Assembly: GCA_013298335.1 (NCBI GenBank)
Contig: JAAFHI010000003.1
Location: 1-22,035, forward strand
DNA from: Actinomycetota bacterium
GTDB lineage: Bacteria; Acidobacteriota; Blastocatellia; Chloracidobacteriales; Chloracidobacteriaceae
Direction: 5' to 3'
DNA: 22,035 bases
Position 1 is the stretch's first letter; each line of letters begins with the position of its first letter. Of this stretch, positions 9,434 to 16,073 are shown in pieces. Under the pieces are notes generated by a model. That model was not told the DNA's origin. It searched no databases and saw nothing but the letters and a program-made list of their open reading frames with translations. The translations under genes and the position numbers were made by a program.

Positions 9434-10057
9434 GTGCCTACTTTTTCCCTGAAAAACGACCGTTTGCTGGAAGTCACCCTGATGAACGAGAAAGTTTCGG
9501 CGCTCGCCGGGGCGATGGTGGCCTACGAAGGCCAGATGAAGTTCGAAAAACTGGTTCTCGGCGGCGAAGGGCTGTTCGGGGCGCTGCGCCGCGCGGTGTC
9601 GAACGAAGGCATGCCGCTGATGTCCACGAGCGGTTCGGGCAAGGTCTATTTTGCCCACGACGCCCAGACCATTTCGATTCTGCCGTTGCAGAACGAAAAG
9701 CTGTTCATCGAAAGCCGCAACCTGCTCGCGTTCGATCAGACCCTGCGGACCTCGACGGCGTTTCAGGGGTTGCGCGGCGGGTCGGGATCGGGATTTTTCA
9801 CGACCACCGTTGAGGGCAACGGCAACGTCGCGGTCTTTTCCGACGGCAACCTGATCAGGCTCGAAGTCAGTCCGCAGTGGGGGCCGCTCTTCGTCGACCC
9901 GGACGCCTTCATCGCCTACAAGGGCAACATCCAGCAGGAGTTCCACTTCGACGTGAACTGGCGGACGATGATCGGCCAGACTTCGGGCGAGTCCTACCAG
10001 TTGAAATTCACCGGCAACGGCGTGGTCTTCATCCAGCCGAGCGAACTCAAATCATAG
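9434..10057 (+). CDS. AIM24 family protein (first of three)
   Basis: This 207-residue protein belongs to the AIM24/TIGR00266 family, whose fold is a double-stranded beta-helix-like barrel and whose bacterial function is not established. Family features are the early LAGAMVAYEG segment, GSGKVYFA, LLAFDQTLRT, GFFTTTVEGNGNV, VDPDAFIAYKGN and the C-terminal GQTSGESYQLKFTGNG with VFIQPSE. The GTG start at 9434 is chosen because GGAG lies nine bases upstream and because the next gene's protein aligns from the same point; an upstream ATG at 9323 would add 37 proline-rich residues unlike the family. There is no signal peptide, so it is probably cytoplasmic or peripherally membrane-associated. It is the first gene of a tight operon, 18 bases before the second paralog. 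Confidence 0.9.
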   Translation: MPTFSLKNDRLLEVTLMNEKVSALAGAMVAYEGQMKFEKLVLGGEGLFGALRRAVSNEGMPLMSTSGSGKVYFAHDAQTISILPLQNEKLFIESRNLLAFDQTLRTSTAFQGLRGGSGSGFFTTTVEGNGNVAVFSDGNLIRLEVSPQWGPLFVDPDAFIAYKGNIQQEFHFDVNWRTMIGQTSGESYQLKFTGNGVVFIQPSELKS

Positions 10058-10075
10058 AAAAAGGAGTCACCGGCC

Positions 10076-10717
10076 ATGCCGCAATATGAATTGGTCAACA
10101 GCAAGCTGTTGAAAATCGTGCTCCGGAGCGAGGAAGTCTACGCCCAGAAGGGCTCGATGATCGCCTACACCGGGCAGGTGAATTTCGCGCGGTCCTATCT
10201 GACCGGCGGCGGAATTCAGAACATCGCGATGCGCGCCGTCACCAACGAGGGCTGGCAGATGATGACCGCCCAGGGATCGGGCGAGGTGTTTTACGCCCAG
10301 AGCGGGCAGATGGTGACGATCGTGCCGCTCAAGGGCGAAACCATGTACGTCGAAAGCGACAGCGTGCTCGCGTTCGACCGCCGACTTCAGACCGGCACCA
10401 TGTTTCTGGGGAGTCAGGGCGGCATCCGCGGGCTCGTGCAGGGCGCGGCGACCGGGCAGGGGCTGTTCACGACGACCTTTACCGGGAACGGAGAACTGGT
10501 GATCCTCTCCGACGGGCCGACCATCGCGCTCGACGTCAACCCCAATAATCCCGTTTTCGTCGATCCGCAGGCCTACATCGGGCATCGCGGCAATCTTCAA
10601 CCGAACCTGCACACGGACGTGAGCTGGAAATCCTTCCTCGGTCAGACCTCGGGCGAAAGTTTCCAGTTGAAATTCACCGGTCAGGGCGTCGTCTACATCC
10701 AGGCGAGCGAGAGGTAA
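10076..10717 (+). CDS. AIM24 family protein (second of three)
   Basis: This 213-residue protein is closely similar to its upstream neighbour and shares its order of motifs: KGSMIAYTGQVNF, GSGEVFYAQSGQ, VESDSVLAFDRRLQT, GLFTTTFTGNGELV, VDPQAYIGHRGN, and GQTSGESFQLKFTGQGVVYIQ near the end. A clear AGGAG lies upstream of the ATG. It is separated by 18 bases from the first gene and by five bases from the third, so translation of the three is probably coupled. The function is unknown; tandem duplication is evident from the shared motifs. Confidence 0.92.
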   Translation: MPQYELVNSKLLKIVLRSEEVYAQKGSMIAYTGQVNFARSYLTGGGIQNIAMRAVTNEGWQMMTAQGSGEVFYAQSGQMVTIVPLKGETMYVESDSVLAFDRRLQTGTMFLGSQGGIRGLVQGAATGQGLFTTTFTGNGELVILSDGPTIALDVNPNNPVFVDPQAYIGHRGNLQPNLHTDVSWKSFLGQTSGESFQLKFTGQGVVYIQASER

Positions 10718-10722
10718 CATCA

Positions 10723-11484
10723 ATGTCAAACACTGCGGCCACGCTTTACAACCCGTCGAACCTTCCGTCGAACGACAATATCAACGACTACAGTTATTGC
10801 GTCGATGTCCGGGGTCAGATGTTCGTCCGCAACGGCAAGATGATCGCCTACTACGGACAACTCCGCTTCGAGGCGCTCGGCTCCGTCGGACTGGCCGGTC
10901 TCATCAACCGGGCCTTCAACTCCGCCAGTTACGTCAGCGACTTCATCGTCATCAACGGGCAGGGAAAGCTGATTGTCGGCGACAACGGCAACAACATCGC
11001 CTCCTACAATCTGGAAAACGGCAACCTGACGGTGAAAGCCGACAACCTGCTGGCGTTCGAAGACACCCTCCGCTGCCAGGAATCGGTCGTCGAGGGCTAT
11101 CTGACCATCATCGGGTCGGGGCTGTTTCTGGCGTCGTCGTGCGGGCCGGTGATGTTTGCCGTGCCGCCGATCTGCGTAGACGAACAGGCGCTGCTCGGCT
11201 GGGCCGACACGCCGTGCCCGTCCTACCGCTACGATTACTCCTACGTTCAGAGCACGCTGTCGCACATCGGCGCGATGGTCGGCATCGGGGCGTCGGGCGA
11301 GGAAAAGCAGCTTGAATTCAAGAAGATCGGAAACGACGACATGGTGCTCATCCAGTCGTCGGAATCGAATCTGCGCGGGCGCGACATGCTGGAGAAAATT
11401 CTGGCGATGCTGCCCGGCCTCGACCACGACGACGCGCAGGCGGTCTACAGCAACCTCTACAACCGGATTCACGGTCAGCAGTAA
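10723..11484 (+). CDS. AIM24 family protein, divergent, with C-terminal extension (third of three)
   Basis: This 253-residue protein is a divergent member of the same family. It keeps VRNGKMIAYYGQLRFEALG, INGQGKLIVGDNG, VKADNLLAFEDTLRC and the final EEKQLEFKKIGNDDMVLIQSSE. It differs from its neighbours in having cysteines (SYC, RCQ, SSCGP, PPICVDE, TPCP), in lacking the FTTTFTGNG segment, and in carrying an extra helical tail of about 35 residues (MLEKILAMLPGLDHDD and onward). The ATG is preceded by AGAGG and lies five bases after the previous stop. The divergence and the tail suggest a partner role within a hetero-oligomer, which is an inference. Confidence 0.88.
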   Translation: MSNTAATLYNPSNLPSNDNINDYSYCVDVRGQMFVRNGKMIAYYGQLRFEALGSVGLAGLINRAFNSASYVSDFIVINGQGKLIVGDNGNNIASYNLENGNLTVKADNLLAFEDTLRCQESVVEGYLTIIGSGLFLASSCGPVMFAVPPICVDEQALLGWADTPCPSYRYDYSYVQSTLSHIGAMVGIGASGEEKQLEFKKIGNDDMVLIQSSESNLRGRDMLEKILAMLPGLDHDDAQAVYSNLYNRIHGQQ

Positions 11485-11533
11485 ATCGTGGACACAAGGC
11501 GCATCCGCCTTCAACGGTCGTTCGACATGAAAC

Positions 11534-11697
11534 GTAACTGTTTAGAGTACCCCGCTTTAGCGGGGAGGAATTCGGAAATTCGACAATTTCCCCGGATACT
11601 TTCCCTGAAAAATCATGAATGAATCTTGACGTTCCCTTGAAAACCGTCTGTCAGCATCAATTTTTCCCCGCTAAAGCGGGGGACTCTGAACAGTTAC
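11534..11697. repeat. inverted-repeat element C between AIM24 operon and NosL-like gene
   Basis: Inverted arms of 33 bases (11534-11566 and 11665-11697) match at all but two positions and begin with GTAACTGTT on each strand. Each arm contains a small hairpin, CCCCGCT with AGCGGGG. The 98-base interior is A/T-rich and shows no gene. The arms are the same family as element A and as the right end of element B. The right arm ends one base before the start codon of the NosL-like gene, so a folded transcript could affect its translation. Confidence 0.9.
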
Positions 11698-11698
11698 C

Positions 11699-12241
11699 AT
11701 GAAACAAAAGACGTTGTGTTTTCTCCTCGGCGCGGGACTCCTCGGCTTTGCCTGTGCAACACCGCCCGCATCCCCCGCGCCCGGACCCGCGAAACCGGCG
11801 GGTTCAACCGGCAAACCCGCCGGTGAGACGAAAAAAGAGGCGATGCGGTGCGGCGTCTGCGGCATGCACGTCGAAAAGGATTCGGAAAACCGGTACGAAC
11901 TCACCGGCGGCGACGGAAAACACCGCGATTTCTGCTCGTCGGTCTGCGCCATCGCCTATTCCGACAAAAACCCGCCGAAAGCCGACTCGGCCACGGTGTA
12001 CGACTACGAAACCCACCAGCAGATACCGGCGGCGACGGCGTTTCATTTGTACGCCTCGAAACTCGACATCGCGGGCGCGATGCCGCCGCCGGTCGCGTCC
12101 TTCGCCAGCCGCCCCAAAGCGGAAGACGCCGCCAAAAAACACGGCGGCAAGGTTCTGACGTGGGACGAACTCCGCACGACGATCCGCAAGACCGACGATT
12201 ACAAGGATTCGTCCGTTCCGAAAGAAGCCGGAAGCAAGTAG
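11699..12241 (+). CDS. NosL-like copper-site lipoprotein or exported protein
   Basis: This 180-residue protein resembles the NosL family, accessory proteins that carry Cu(I) in the periplasm, best known from nitrous oxide reductase maturation. It has an export signal (residues 1-18) and Cys19 in LGFAC, an imperfect lipobox. A proline/glycine-rich linker (20-45) follows, then the MRCGVCGMHV metal site (Cys51, Cys54, Met56), DFCSSVCAIAY (Cys79, Cys83), and the usual YDYETHQQIPAATAFHLYAS and HGGKVLTWDEL regions. No nosZ or nosDFY is nearby, so a role in other copper sites such as an oxidase is as likely. The start codon sits directly after an inverted-repeat arm and has no clear ribosome-binding site at normal spacing. 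Confidence 0.82.
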   Translation: MKQKTLCFLLGAGLLGFACATPPASPAPGPAKPAGSTGKPAGETKKEAMRCGVCGMHVEKDSENRYELTGGDGKHRDFCSSVCAIAYSDKNPPKADSATVYDYETHQQIPAATAFHLYASKLDIAGAMPPPVASFASRPKAEDAAKKHGGKVLTWDELRTTIRKTDDYKDSSVPKEAGSK

Positions 12242-12285
12242 GCGCTTCCGGATTGAAATCGCGAAATGGCAAACGGGTTGCCGAT

Positions 12286-12547
12286 GGAATCTAAATCAGT
12301 CAAAACGAGATTGAGACACTTTTAAAGGGTGGGAAATGTTTTGCGGCTTGCCGCCCGATGTGCGGAATGGCTCTGCCTTTCCGCCACTCGCTCTCCTTAA
12401 ATCTCGCGAGGGGCTGCGCCCCGAGCAGATGTATCGGGCTGAAGCCCTCAATTCTTTGGGGTGACCGATGCGGAAAGGCAGAGCCATTCCGCACATCAGG
12501 CGGCACAGCCGCGTTTGTACCAATCCCAAAGGTCTGATTTAGATTCC
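12286..12547. repeat. MITE-like element E
   Basis: A 262-bp element is bounded by 14-base inverted ends (GGAATCTAAATCAG at 12286-12299 and its complement at 12534-12547). An inner perfect 27-base inverted repeat lies at 12358-12384 and 12471-12497, with imperfect pairing just outside it (GCGGCTTGCCGCC against its partner). Two small hairpins lie in the middle (GGGGCTGCGCCCC at 12410-12422 and GGGCTGAAGCCC at 12436-12447). It fills the gap between the convergent NosL-like and TPR genes; I see no coding sequence in it and no target-site duplication I can be sure of. Confidence 0.88.
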
Positions 12548-12613
12548 AGTCGGAAACCAGGCGCGTTTCACTGAATTGGAACGTCGCATCCAGACAAAAA
12601 TTGCTCGATTGAT

Positions 12614-12937
12614 TCAGGACGCTGCGGGAAGCTGGTTGAGCAGACCTTCCATGTGTTTGCCCGCTTTCCACGCACCGGTGCGTTCGGCGACGGCGATGCC
12701 GTCGGTCCAGGCGACGCGGGCGGCTTCAATATCGCCGGTTTCGAGCAGCGCCGAGCCGAGCATCTGAAATGCAGCGGTGTAATTCGGGTTGTACTTGATG
12801 ACGTTGCGCAGCGCGTCGACGGCGTCGGACCACTGGGCGAGTTTGGTGTATTCGGAGGCCAGTCCGTACCAGATCATGGCGTCCTCGGGCGTTTTCTGGA
12901 CCAGACCGCGAAAGACTTCGATACGCGATTGAGACAT
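12614..12937 (-). CDS. small TPR-repeat protein
   Basis: This 107-residue protein is made mainly of two tetratricopeptide repeats: residues 19-52 (EDAMIWYGLASEYTKLAQWS, then DAVDALRNVIKYNP) and 53-86 (NYTAAFQMLGSALLETGDIE, then AARVAWTDGI). TPRs mediate protein-protein contact; the partner is unknown. The start at 12937 (MSQSRIEVF) is chosen because the sequence upstream is a 21-bp tandem array; an in-frame ATG at 12952 is possible. No clear ribosome-binding site is seen. It is the last of five minus-strand genes and lies about 460 bases after the small membrane protein gene, so it may have its own promoter within or near the repeat array. Confidence 0.85.
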   Translation of the reverse strand: MSQSRIEVFRGLVQKTPEDAMIWYGLASEYTKLAQWSDAVDALRNVIKYNPNYTAAFQMLGSALLETGDIEAARVAWTDGIAVAERTGAWKAGKHMEGLLNQLPAAS

Positions 12938-13036
12938 GGCGGGGAAGTACATCGACTTTCTTGAAAATTTCCGTGGCAATCTCCCAGAAAGCGCCCGGTT
13001 TTCCAACCCGAACAGGCGTACGGTGGCCGTTGACCC

Positions 13037-13372
13037 GAAAACGGCGGGTTGACGGTGGAAAAAATCGGTTTCACCTCGGGAAATGGAACGTTCGCTGTGG
13101 AAAACGGTGGTGCTGAACCGGAAAATGGAAGATTTGCGGCGGAAAATGCACCTTTCGCACCGGAAAACGGTGGTGTTGAAGTCGAAAATAGTACGTTCGC
13201 GGTGGAAAACGGAAGGTTTGCAGTGGAAAACGGTGGTGTTGCACCGGAAAACGGAACGTTTCCGGCGGTAAATGGAACATTCACATCGGAAATTGGAAGG
13301 TTTGCAGCGGGAAACGGAACGTTCACTGCGGTAAATGGGACGTTCGCGGTGGAAAGCGGGCGACCCGCGCAT
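13037..13372. repeat. 21-bp minisatellite, 16 units
   Basis: Sixteen consecutive 21-base units run without an insertion or deletion, each beginning GAAAA(C/T)GG or a variant; the last unit is degenerate. Typical units are GAAAACGGTGG plus ten variable bases. Because 21 is a multiple of three, reading frames stay open on both strands, giving heptapeptide patterns such as NGTFAVE on plus and TANVPFS on minus. These are not convincing genes. The array starts about 20 bases beyond the stop of the minus-strand membrane protein gene and fills most of the gap to the TPR gene. Confidence 0.9.
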
Positions 13373-13394
13373 CCTGTTGAAGAGAAAAACGCTT

Positions 13395-13625
13395 CTACGT
13401 TCGTTTTCGGATGACCGCCAGCACGGCGCACCCGGCGGCGATGCCGACACCGGCGAGAATCCACGGCAGCCAGGGTGCGGGGAGCAAACCGAGCGCGTAC
13501 CCTGCGCAGAAGCCGAGAAAACCGCCGATGGGCGCGCCGATTTCGTCCGCGCCGAAGCGCCGGGCGACGAGAATGCCGCCGGAAACGCCGCCGAACAGGC
13601 CCAAAATGAGCAATACAAACCACAT
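13395..13625 (-). CDS. small hydrophobic membrane protein
   Basis: This 76-residue protein consists almost entirely of membrane-spanning sequence: segments at about residues 2-21, 31-47 and 52-71, with a polar RRFGADEIG link after the first and a basic IRKRT tail. Glycine-rich helices suggest close packing. I do not recognise a family. The start is the only plausible ATG, with no strong ribosome-binding site upstream. It lies 159 bases downstream of the alpha/beta hydrolase on the same strand and just upstream of the 21-bp array. It could be a genuine small inner-membrane protein; the lack of a named family lowers certainty. Confidence 0.65.
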   Translation of the reverse strand: MWFVLLILGLFGGVSGGILVARRFGADEIGAPIGGFLGFCAGYALGLLPAPWLPWILAGVGIAAGCAVLAVIRKRT

Positions 13626-13648
13626 GTGAATGACTGCACCGCCGTGTT

Positions 13649-13683
13649 CCCCCGATTCGCTCGAAGACTCGCATCATCGGGGG
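13649..13683 (-). other. short inverted repeat between hydrolase and membrane protein genes
   Basis: CCCCCGAT (13649-13656) and ATCGGGGG (13676-13683) form an eight-base-pair stem with a 19-base loop. No T tract follows on the minus strand, so it is not a standard terminator. It lies 24 bases before the start codon of the small membrane protein and may be a structured leader. Confidence 0.35.
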
Positions 13684-13760
13684 CTACCTGCGAAAAACCA
13701 TTCGCGGGTTTTCAAGCCGATCCCCAGGAACAATCCACAAAACCCAACGGGGTCGGGAAA

Positions 13761-13790
13761 AACTCAAAATTAAAAATTGAAAACTCAAAA
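13761..13790. repeat. A/T-rich short repeat overlapping the hydrolase stop codon
   Basis: Variants of CTCAAAATT and AAAAATTGAAAA repeat over about 30 bases. On the minus strand it reads GAATTTTGAGTTTTCAATTT and contains the hydrolase stop codon TGA (13785-13787). The A/T-rich composition contrasts with the GC-rich genes around it. Confidence 0.65.
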
Positions 13791-14642
13791 TTCTCCGAGG
13801 AATGCTTTGGTTTCACGGATGACTGCCTCGAACTGGTCGTGGTGGACCCAGTGTCCGGCGCCGGGAATCGTCACCATCCGCGAATCGGGGACCATCGCCA
13901 TCTGCCCGGATTCGGTCAGATCCGCCGCCCAGCTTTCCCCGCCGCGCAGAAACAGCACCGGGCAGGTGATGTGGCCGAAAAGTTCCTTCGCGTACTCGGG
14001 CGGAATCCCCAACGGGGGAAAATTTCTCAGAAACGGGTCGAACTTCCAGATCAGCGAGCCGTCCGACGCGCGGTCCGTGCCGTAGCACGTCAGATGCCGC
14101 GCCATGTCGTCGGTCAGATGCGGGTTGGCCTCTTTCATCCGGGCGACGGCGTCCTCGAAACTTGAGTATTTGCGCTGCTGCCGGTGTTCCGAGGTGAGCG
14201 ATTTCTCGACCCACGTCCGGAGGCGTTCCTGATAGGTCCGCGGTTTGGGCGCGGGCGGCGGTCCCCAGCCCTCGATGTTGACGATTTTCGCCACATTTTC
14301 AGGAAAGGCCCCGGCGTAGTGCATGACCACCACGCCGCCGAGCGAGTGTCCGACGAAGGTCAGCGGGCGTTCCTTCACGACGTGGCCGAACGCCGCGAGG
14401 TCGAGCGTGAATTCAGGAAAACCGTACATCGCGCCCGGCACCCACGCGCTGTCGCCGTGTCCGCGCAGGTCGAGCGCGAGGACGTGGTGGGTCGCGACGA
14501 ACGCGCGGGCGAAGTCGTCCCAGTTGCGGGCGTGGTCCTGCGTCCCGTGAACCAGAATCAGCGGCGGATTGCCCGCGCCGCCGAAATCCCAGTAGTGCAG
14601 TTTCAGGCGATGGGAGTGGAAGTAGTGGGAAGACGGAGTCAT
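13785..14642 (-). CDS. alpha/beta hydrolase
   Basis: This 285-residue protein has the alpha/beta-hydrolase fold typical of esterases, epoxide hydrolases and haloalkane-dehalogenase-like enzymes. The oxyanion motif VHGTQDHARNW (31-41), LDLRGHGDS (57-65), the nucleophile elbow VGHSLGG with Ser100, and a C-terminal GAGHWVHHD with His264 are all visible. The acid is probably in the FLRGGESWAAD segment. The substrate cannot be told. There is no signal peptide, so it is cytoplasmic. The start at 14642 has no clear ribosome-binding site, because the upstream bases are a 9-bp tandem array; the N-terminus nevertheless matches the family. It is the third gene of the SDR, four-helix, hydrolase series on the minus strand. 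Confidence 0.92.
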   Translation of the reverse strand: MTPSSHYFHSHRLKLHYWDFGGAGNPPLILVHGTQDHARNWDDFARAFVATHHVLALDLRGHGDSAWVPGAMYGFPEFTLDLAAFGHVVKERPLTFVGHSLGGVVVMHYAGAFPENVAKIVNIEGWGPPPAPKPRTYQERLRTWVEKSLTSEHRQQRKYSSFEDAVARMKEANPHLTDDMARHLTCYGTDRASDGSLIWKFDPFLRNFPPLGIPPEYAKELFGHITCPVLFLRGGESWAADLTESGQMAMVPDSRMVTIPGAGHWVHHDQFEAVIRETKAFLGEF

Positions 14643-14649
14643 GGGGAAA

Positions 14650-14694
14650 GTCTTGGGAGTCTTGGGAGTCTGGAGGGTCTTGGGAGTCGGGGAA
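14650..14694. repeat. 9-bp tandem array GTCTTGGGA, five units
   Basis: Five 9-base units (GTCTTGGGA twice, GTCTGGAGG, GTCTTGGGA, GTCGGGGAA) lie directly upstream of the hydrolase start. They are the reverse complement of the GACTCCCAA array at 15198-15269. The two arrays therefore form an inverted pair on either side of the four-helix-bundle gene, able to pair perfectly for about 20 bases. Confidence 0.88.
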
Positions 14695-14748
14695 TCAGTT
14701 TCCTGAAGTTGTGAACACTCGTCGGAAGTTTTGGGGAGTCAGAAGAAA

Positions 14749-15120
14749 TCAGCTTTTTGAATTGCCGAGGTATTTCCCGAAGGCCTGAATCAGGCGGGAG
14801 CATTCTTCAGCGACATCGTAGATTTGCTCGAACGTCGTTCGGTCAACGTATTTCTGGTCAAGCGCAATATAGAGAGCGGATTGAACTTCCGCTACCGACC
14901 CATGAGCCTGAGCGAGAAAATGAGCAAAGTCGCGGTCCGTGCGACGACCGAATCCTTCGGCGATGTTCAAAATGATTGAAATGCTCGCCCGTCGAATCTG
15001 ATCGCGCAAGGCAAAATCACGCGAGAACGCTTCGTTTCTCGTGGCCTGATAGACAAGATTCGTCATGTGGCGTCCCTTTTGCCACGCCAGAATATCCTCG
15101 AATCTCCTGATTGTTCCCAT
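14749..15120 (-). CDS. four-helix bundle protein (TIGR02436 / S23-like)
   Basis: This 123-residue protein belongs to the four-helix-bundle family first described from 23S rRNA intervening sequences and related to the Avd accessory protein of diversity-generating retroelements. The opening RRFEDILAWQKGRHMTNLVY and the hallmark IRRASISIILNIAEGFGRR region (residues 42-60), then HFLAQAHGSVAEVQSALYIA, are diagnostic. Members form ring-like pentamers and may bind nucleic acid; the cellular role of free-standing copies is unknown. No reverse transcriptase or variable repeat is nearby. GGGGAAA precedes the ATG. The gene is bracketed by inverted 9-bp arrays, suggesting it arrived as, or moves within, a repeat-bounded unit. 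Confidence 0.93.
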   Translation of the reverse strand: MGTIRRFEDILAWQKGRHMTNLVYQATRNEAFSRDFALRDQIRRASISIILNIAEGFGRRTDRDFAHFLAQAHGSVAEVQSALYIALDQKYVDRTTFEQIYDVAEECSRLIQAFGKYLGNSKS

Positions 15121-15197
15121 TTTCCCCGGCTGCCTTTCCCCTGGTTTTTTGACTTCTTCAAAAGGAAAGGCAACCTTCGTGCCACGTTTTTGTTTTC

Positions 15198-15269
15198 GAC
15201 TCCCAAGACTCCCAAGACTCCCAAGACTCCCAAGACTCCCAAGACGCCCAGACTCCCGACTCCTAGACT
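15198..15269. repeat. 9-bp tandem array GACTCCCAA overlapping the SDR stop codon
   Basis: Five perfect GACTCCCAA units (15198-15242) are followed by degenerate units (GACGCCCA, GACTCCC, GACTCCTA, GACT). The last ones run across the SDR stop codon, whose complement CTA is at 15263-15265. Read in the gene direction the repeat supplies the final Val codon and the TAG. It is the inverted partner of the array at 14650-14694 and a one-base variant of the unit at 68-125. Confidence 0.9.
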
Positions 15270-15970
15270 GTAATCGCGGCTCCGTTGACGCCTCTTCCCT
15301 CGGTTGAAGCGAGGAAGACCATCACGGCGGCGATGTCGGCGGGGGCGACCCAGCCGGAGCGGTCGGCGTCGGGCATGGCGGCGCGGTTGGCGGGCGTGTC
15401 GATCATGCCCGGCAGGATGACGTTGGCGGTGATGCCGTGGCTGACGCCTTCCTCGGCGAGCGTTTCGGTGAGGCGGATGATGGCGGATTTCGAGGCGGCA
15501 TAGCCCGCGTGGAGCGCCGAGCCGTGGAGTCCGCCTTTTGAGGAAATGTTGATGATGCGACCGGTTTTGCGCGGGAGCATCGCCCGCATGGCGGCGCGGG
15601 AGCCGAGGAACGCGGTGCGGAGGTTGATCGTGAGCATCCGCTCGAAGTCTTCGAGCGAGGAATCGGCGACGGAGGTGCCCCCGGCGTACCCGCCGACGAT
15701 GTTGATCCAGACGTCGATTTTCCCGGCGGCGGCTTGTACTTGGTCGGAAAGCGCGGAAACGCTGCCTTCATTCGACAAATCGGCCTCGAAAAGATGCAGC
15801 CGGGAAGCGGCGTCGCCGAAACGGGACGTGAACTCGGCGACTTTCGACGCGAAACGGGCGGAATGGGTGGCGGAGACGGTGGCTCCGGCGGCGAGAAAGG
15901 CGGAGACGGCGATTTCGCCGAGGCCGCCGGTTCCGCCGGTGACGACGACGGACAGATCGGTGAGATTCAT
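15263..15970 (-). CDS. short-chain dehydrogenase/reductase (SDR)
   Basis: This 235-residue NAD(P)-dependent oxidoreductase has a Rossmann fold. The cofactor motif is TGGTGGLGE (11-19). The expected Asn is in the region after VWIN (about 90), and the catalytic residues are Ser143/144, Tyr157 and Lys161 in NISSKGG and YAASK. The TGRIINISS and NVILPGMIDTPANR segments are typical of the classical SDR class. The start at 15970 (MNLTDLSVVV) is supported by AGAGGA about ten bases upstream; a longer reading frame would include the heptamer array and is rejected. The C-terminus stops abruptly at NGAAITV, where relatives usually continue by several residues; the stop lies in the 9-bp array. The substrate is unknown. 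Confidence 0.93.
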   Translation of the reverse strand: MNLTDLSVVVTGGTGGLGEIAVSAFLAAGATVSATHSARFASKVAEFTSRFGDAASRLHLFEADLSNEGSVSALSDQVQAAAGKIDVWINIVGGYAGGTSVADSSLEDFERMLTINLRTAFLGSRAAMRAMLPRKTGRIINISSKGGLHGSALHAGYAASKSAIIRLTETLAEEGVSHGITANVILPGMIDTPANRAAMPDADRSGWVAPADIAAVMVFLASTEGRGVNGAAITV

Positions 15971-16073
15971 GGGATGGATTCCTCTTTGGTACGGATACAA
16001 TTTCGGATGCCTATGGCTCGCGCCATCGGCGAACGGTATGTCGCGCGCTCCGCGCGCTTGAAGAACAGATTGC

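Noticed and set aside
11699..12241. Nitrous oxide reductase cluster
   Set aside because: Only the NosL-like protein is present; none of nosZ, nosD, nosF or nosY is adjacent, so the pathway is not claimed.
13049..13414. Plus-strand frame encoding heptapeptide repeats (NGTFAVE type)
   Set aside because: It is the 21-bp minisatellite read in one frame; other frames on both strands are equally open, and there is no ribosome-binding site or non-repeat domain.
14749..15120. Avd protein of a diversity-generating retroelement
   Set aside because: The family resemblance is real, but no reverse transcriptase, template repeat or variable target gene is in the window.
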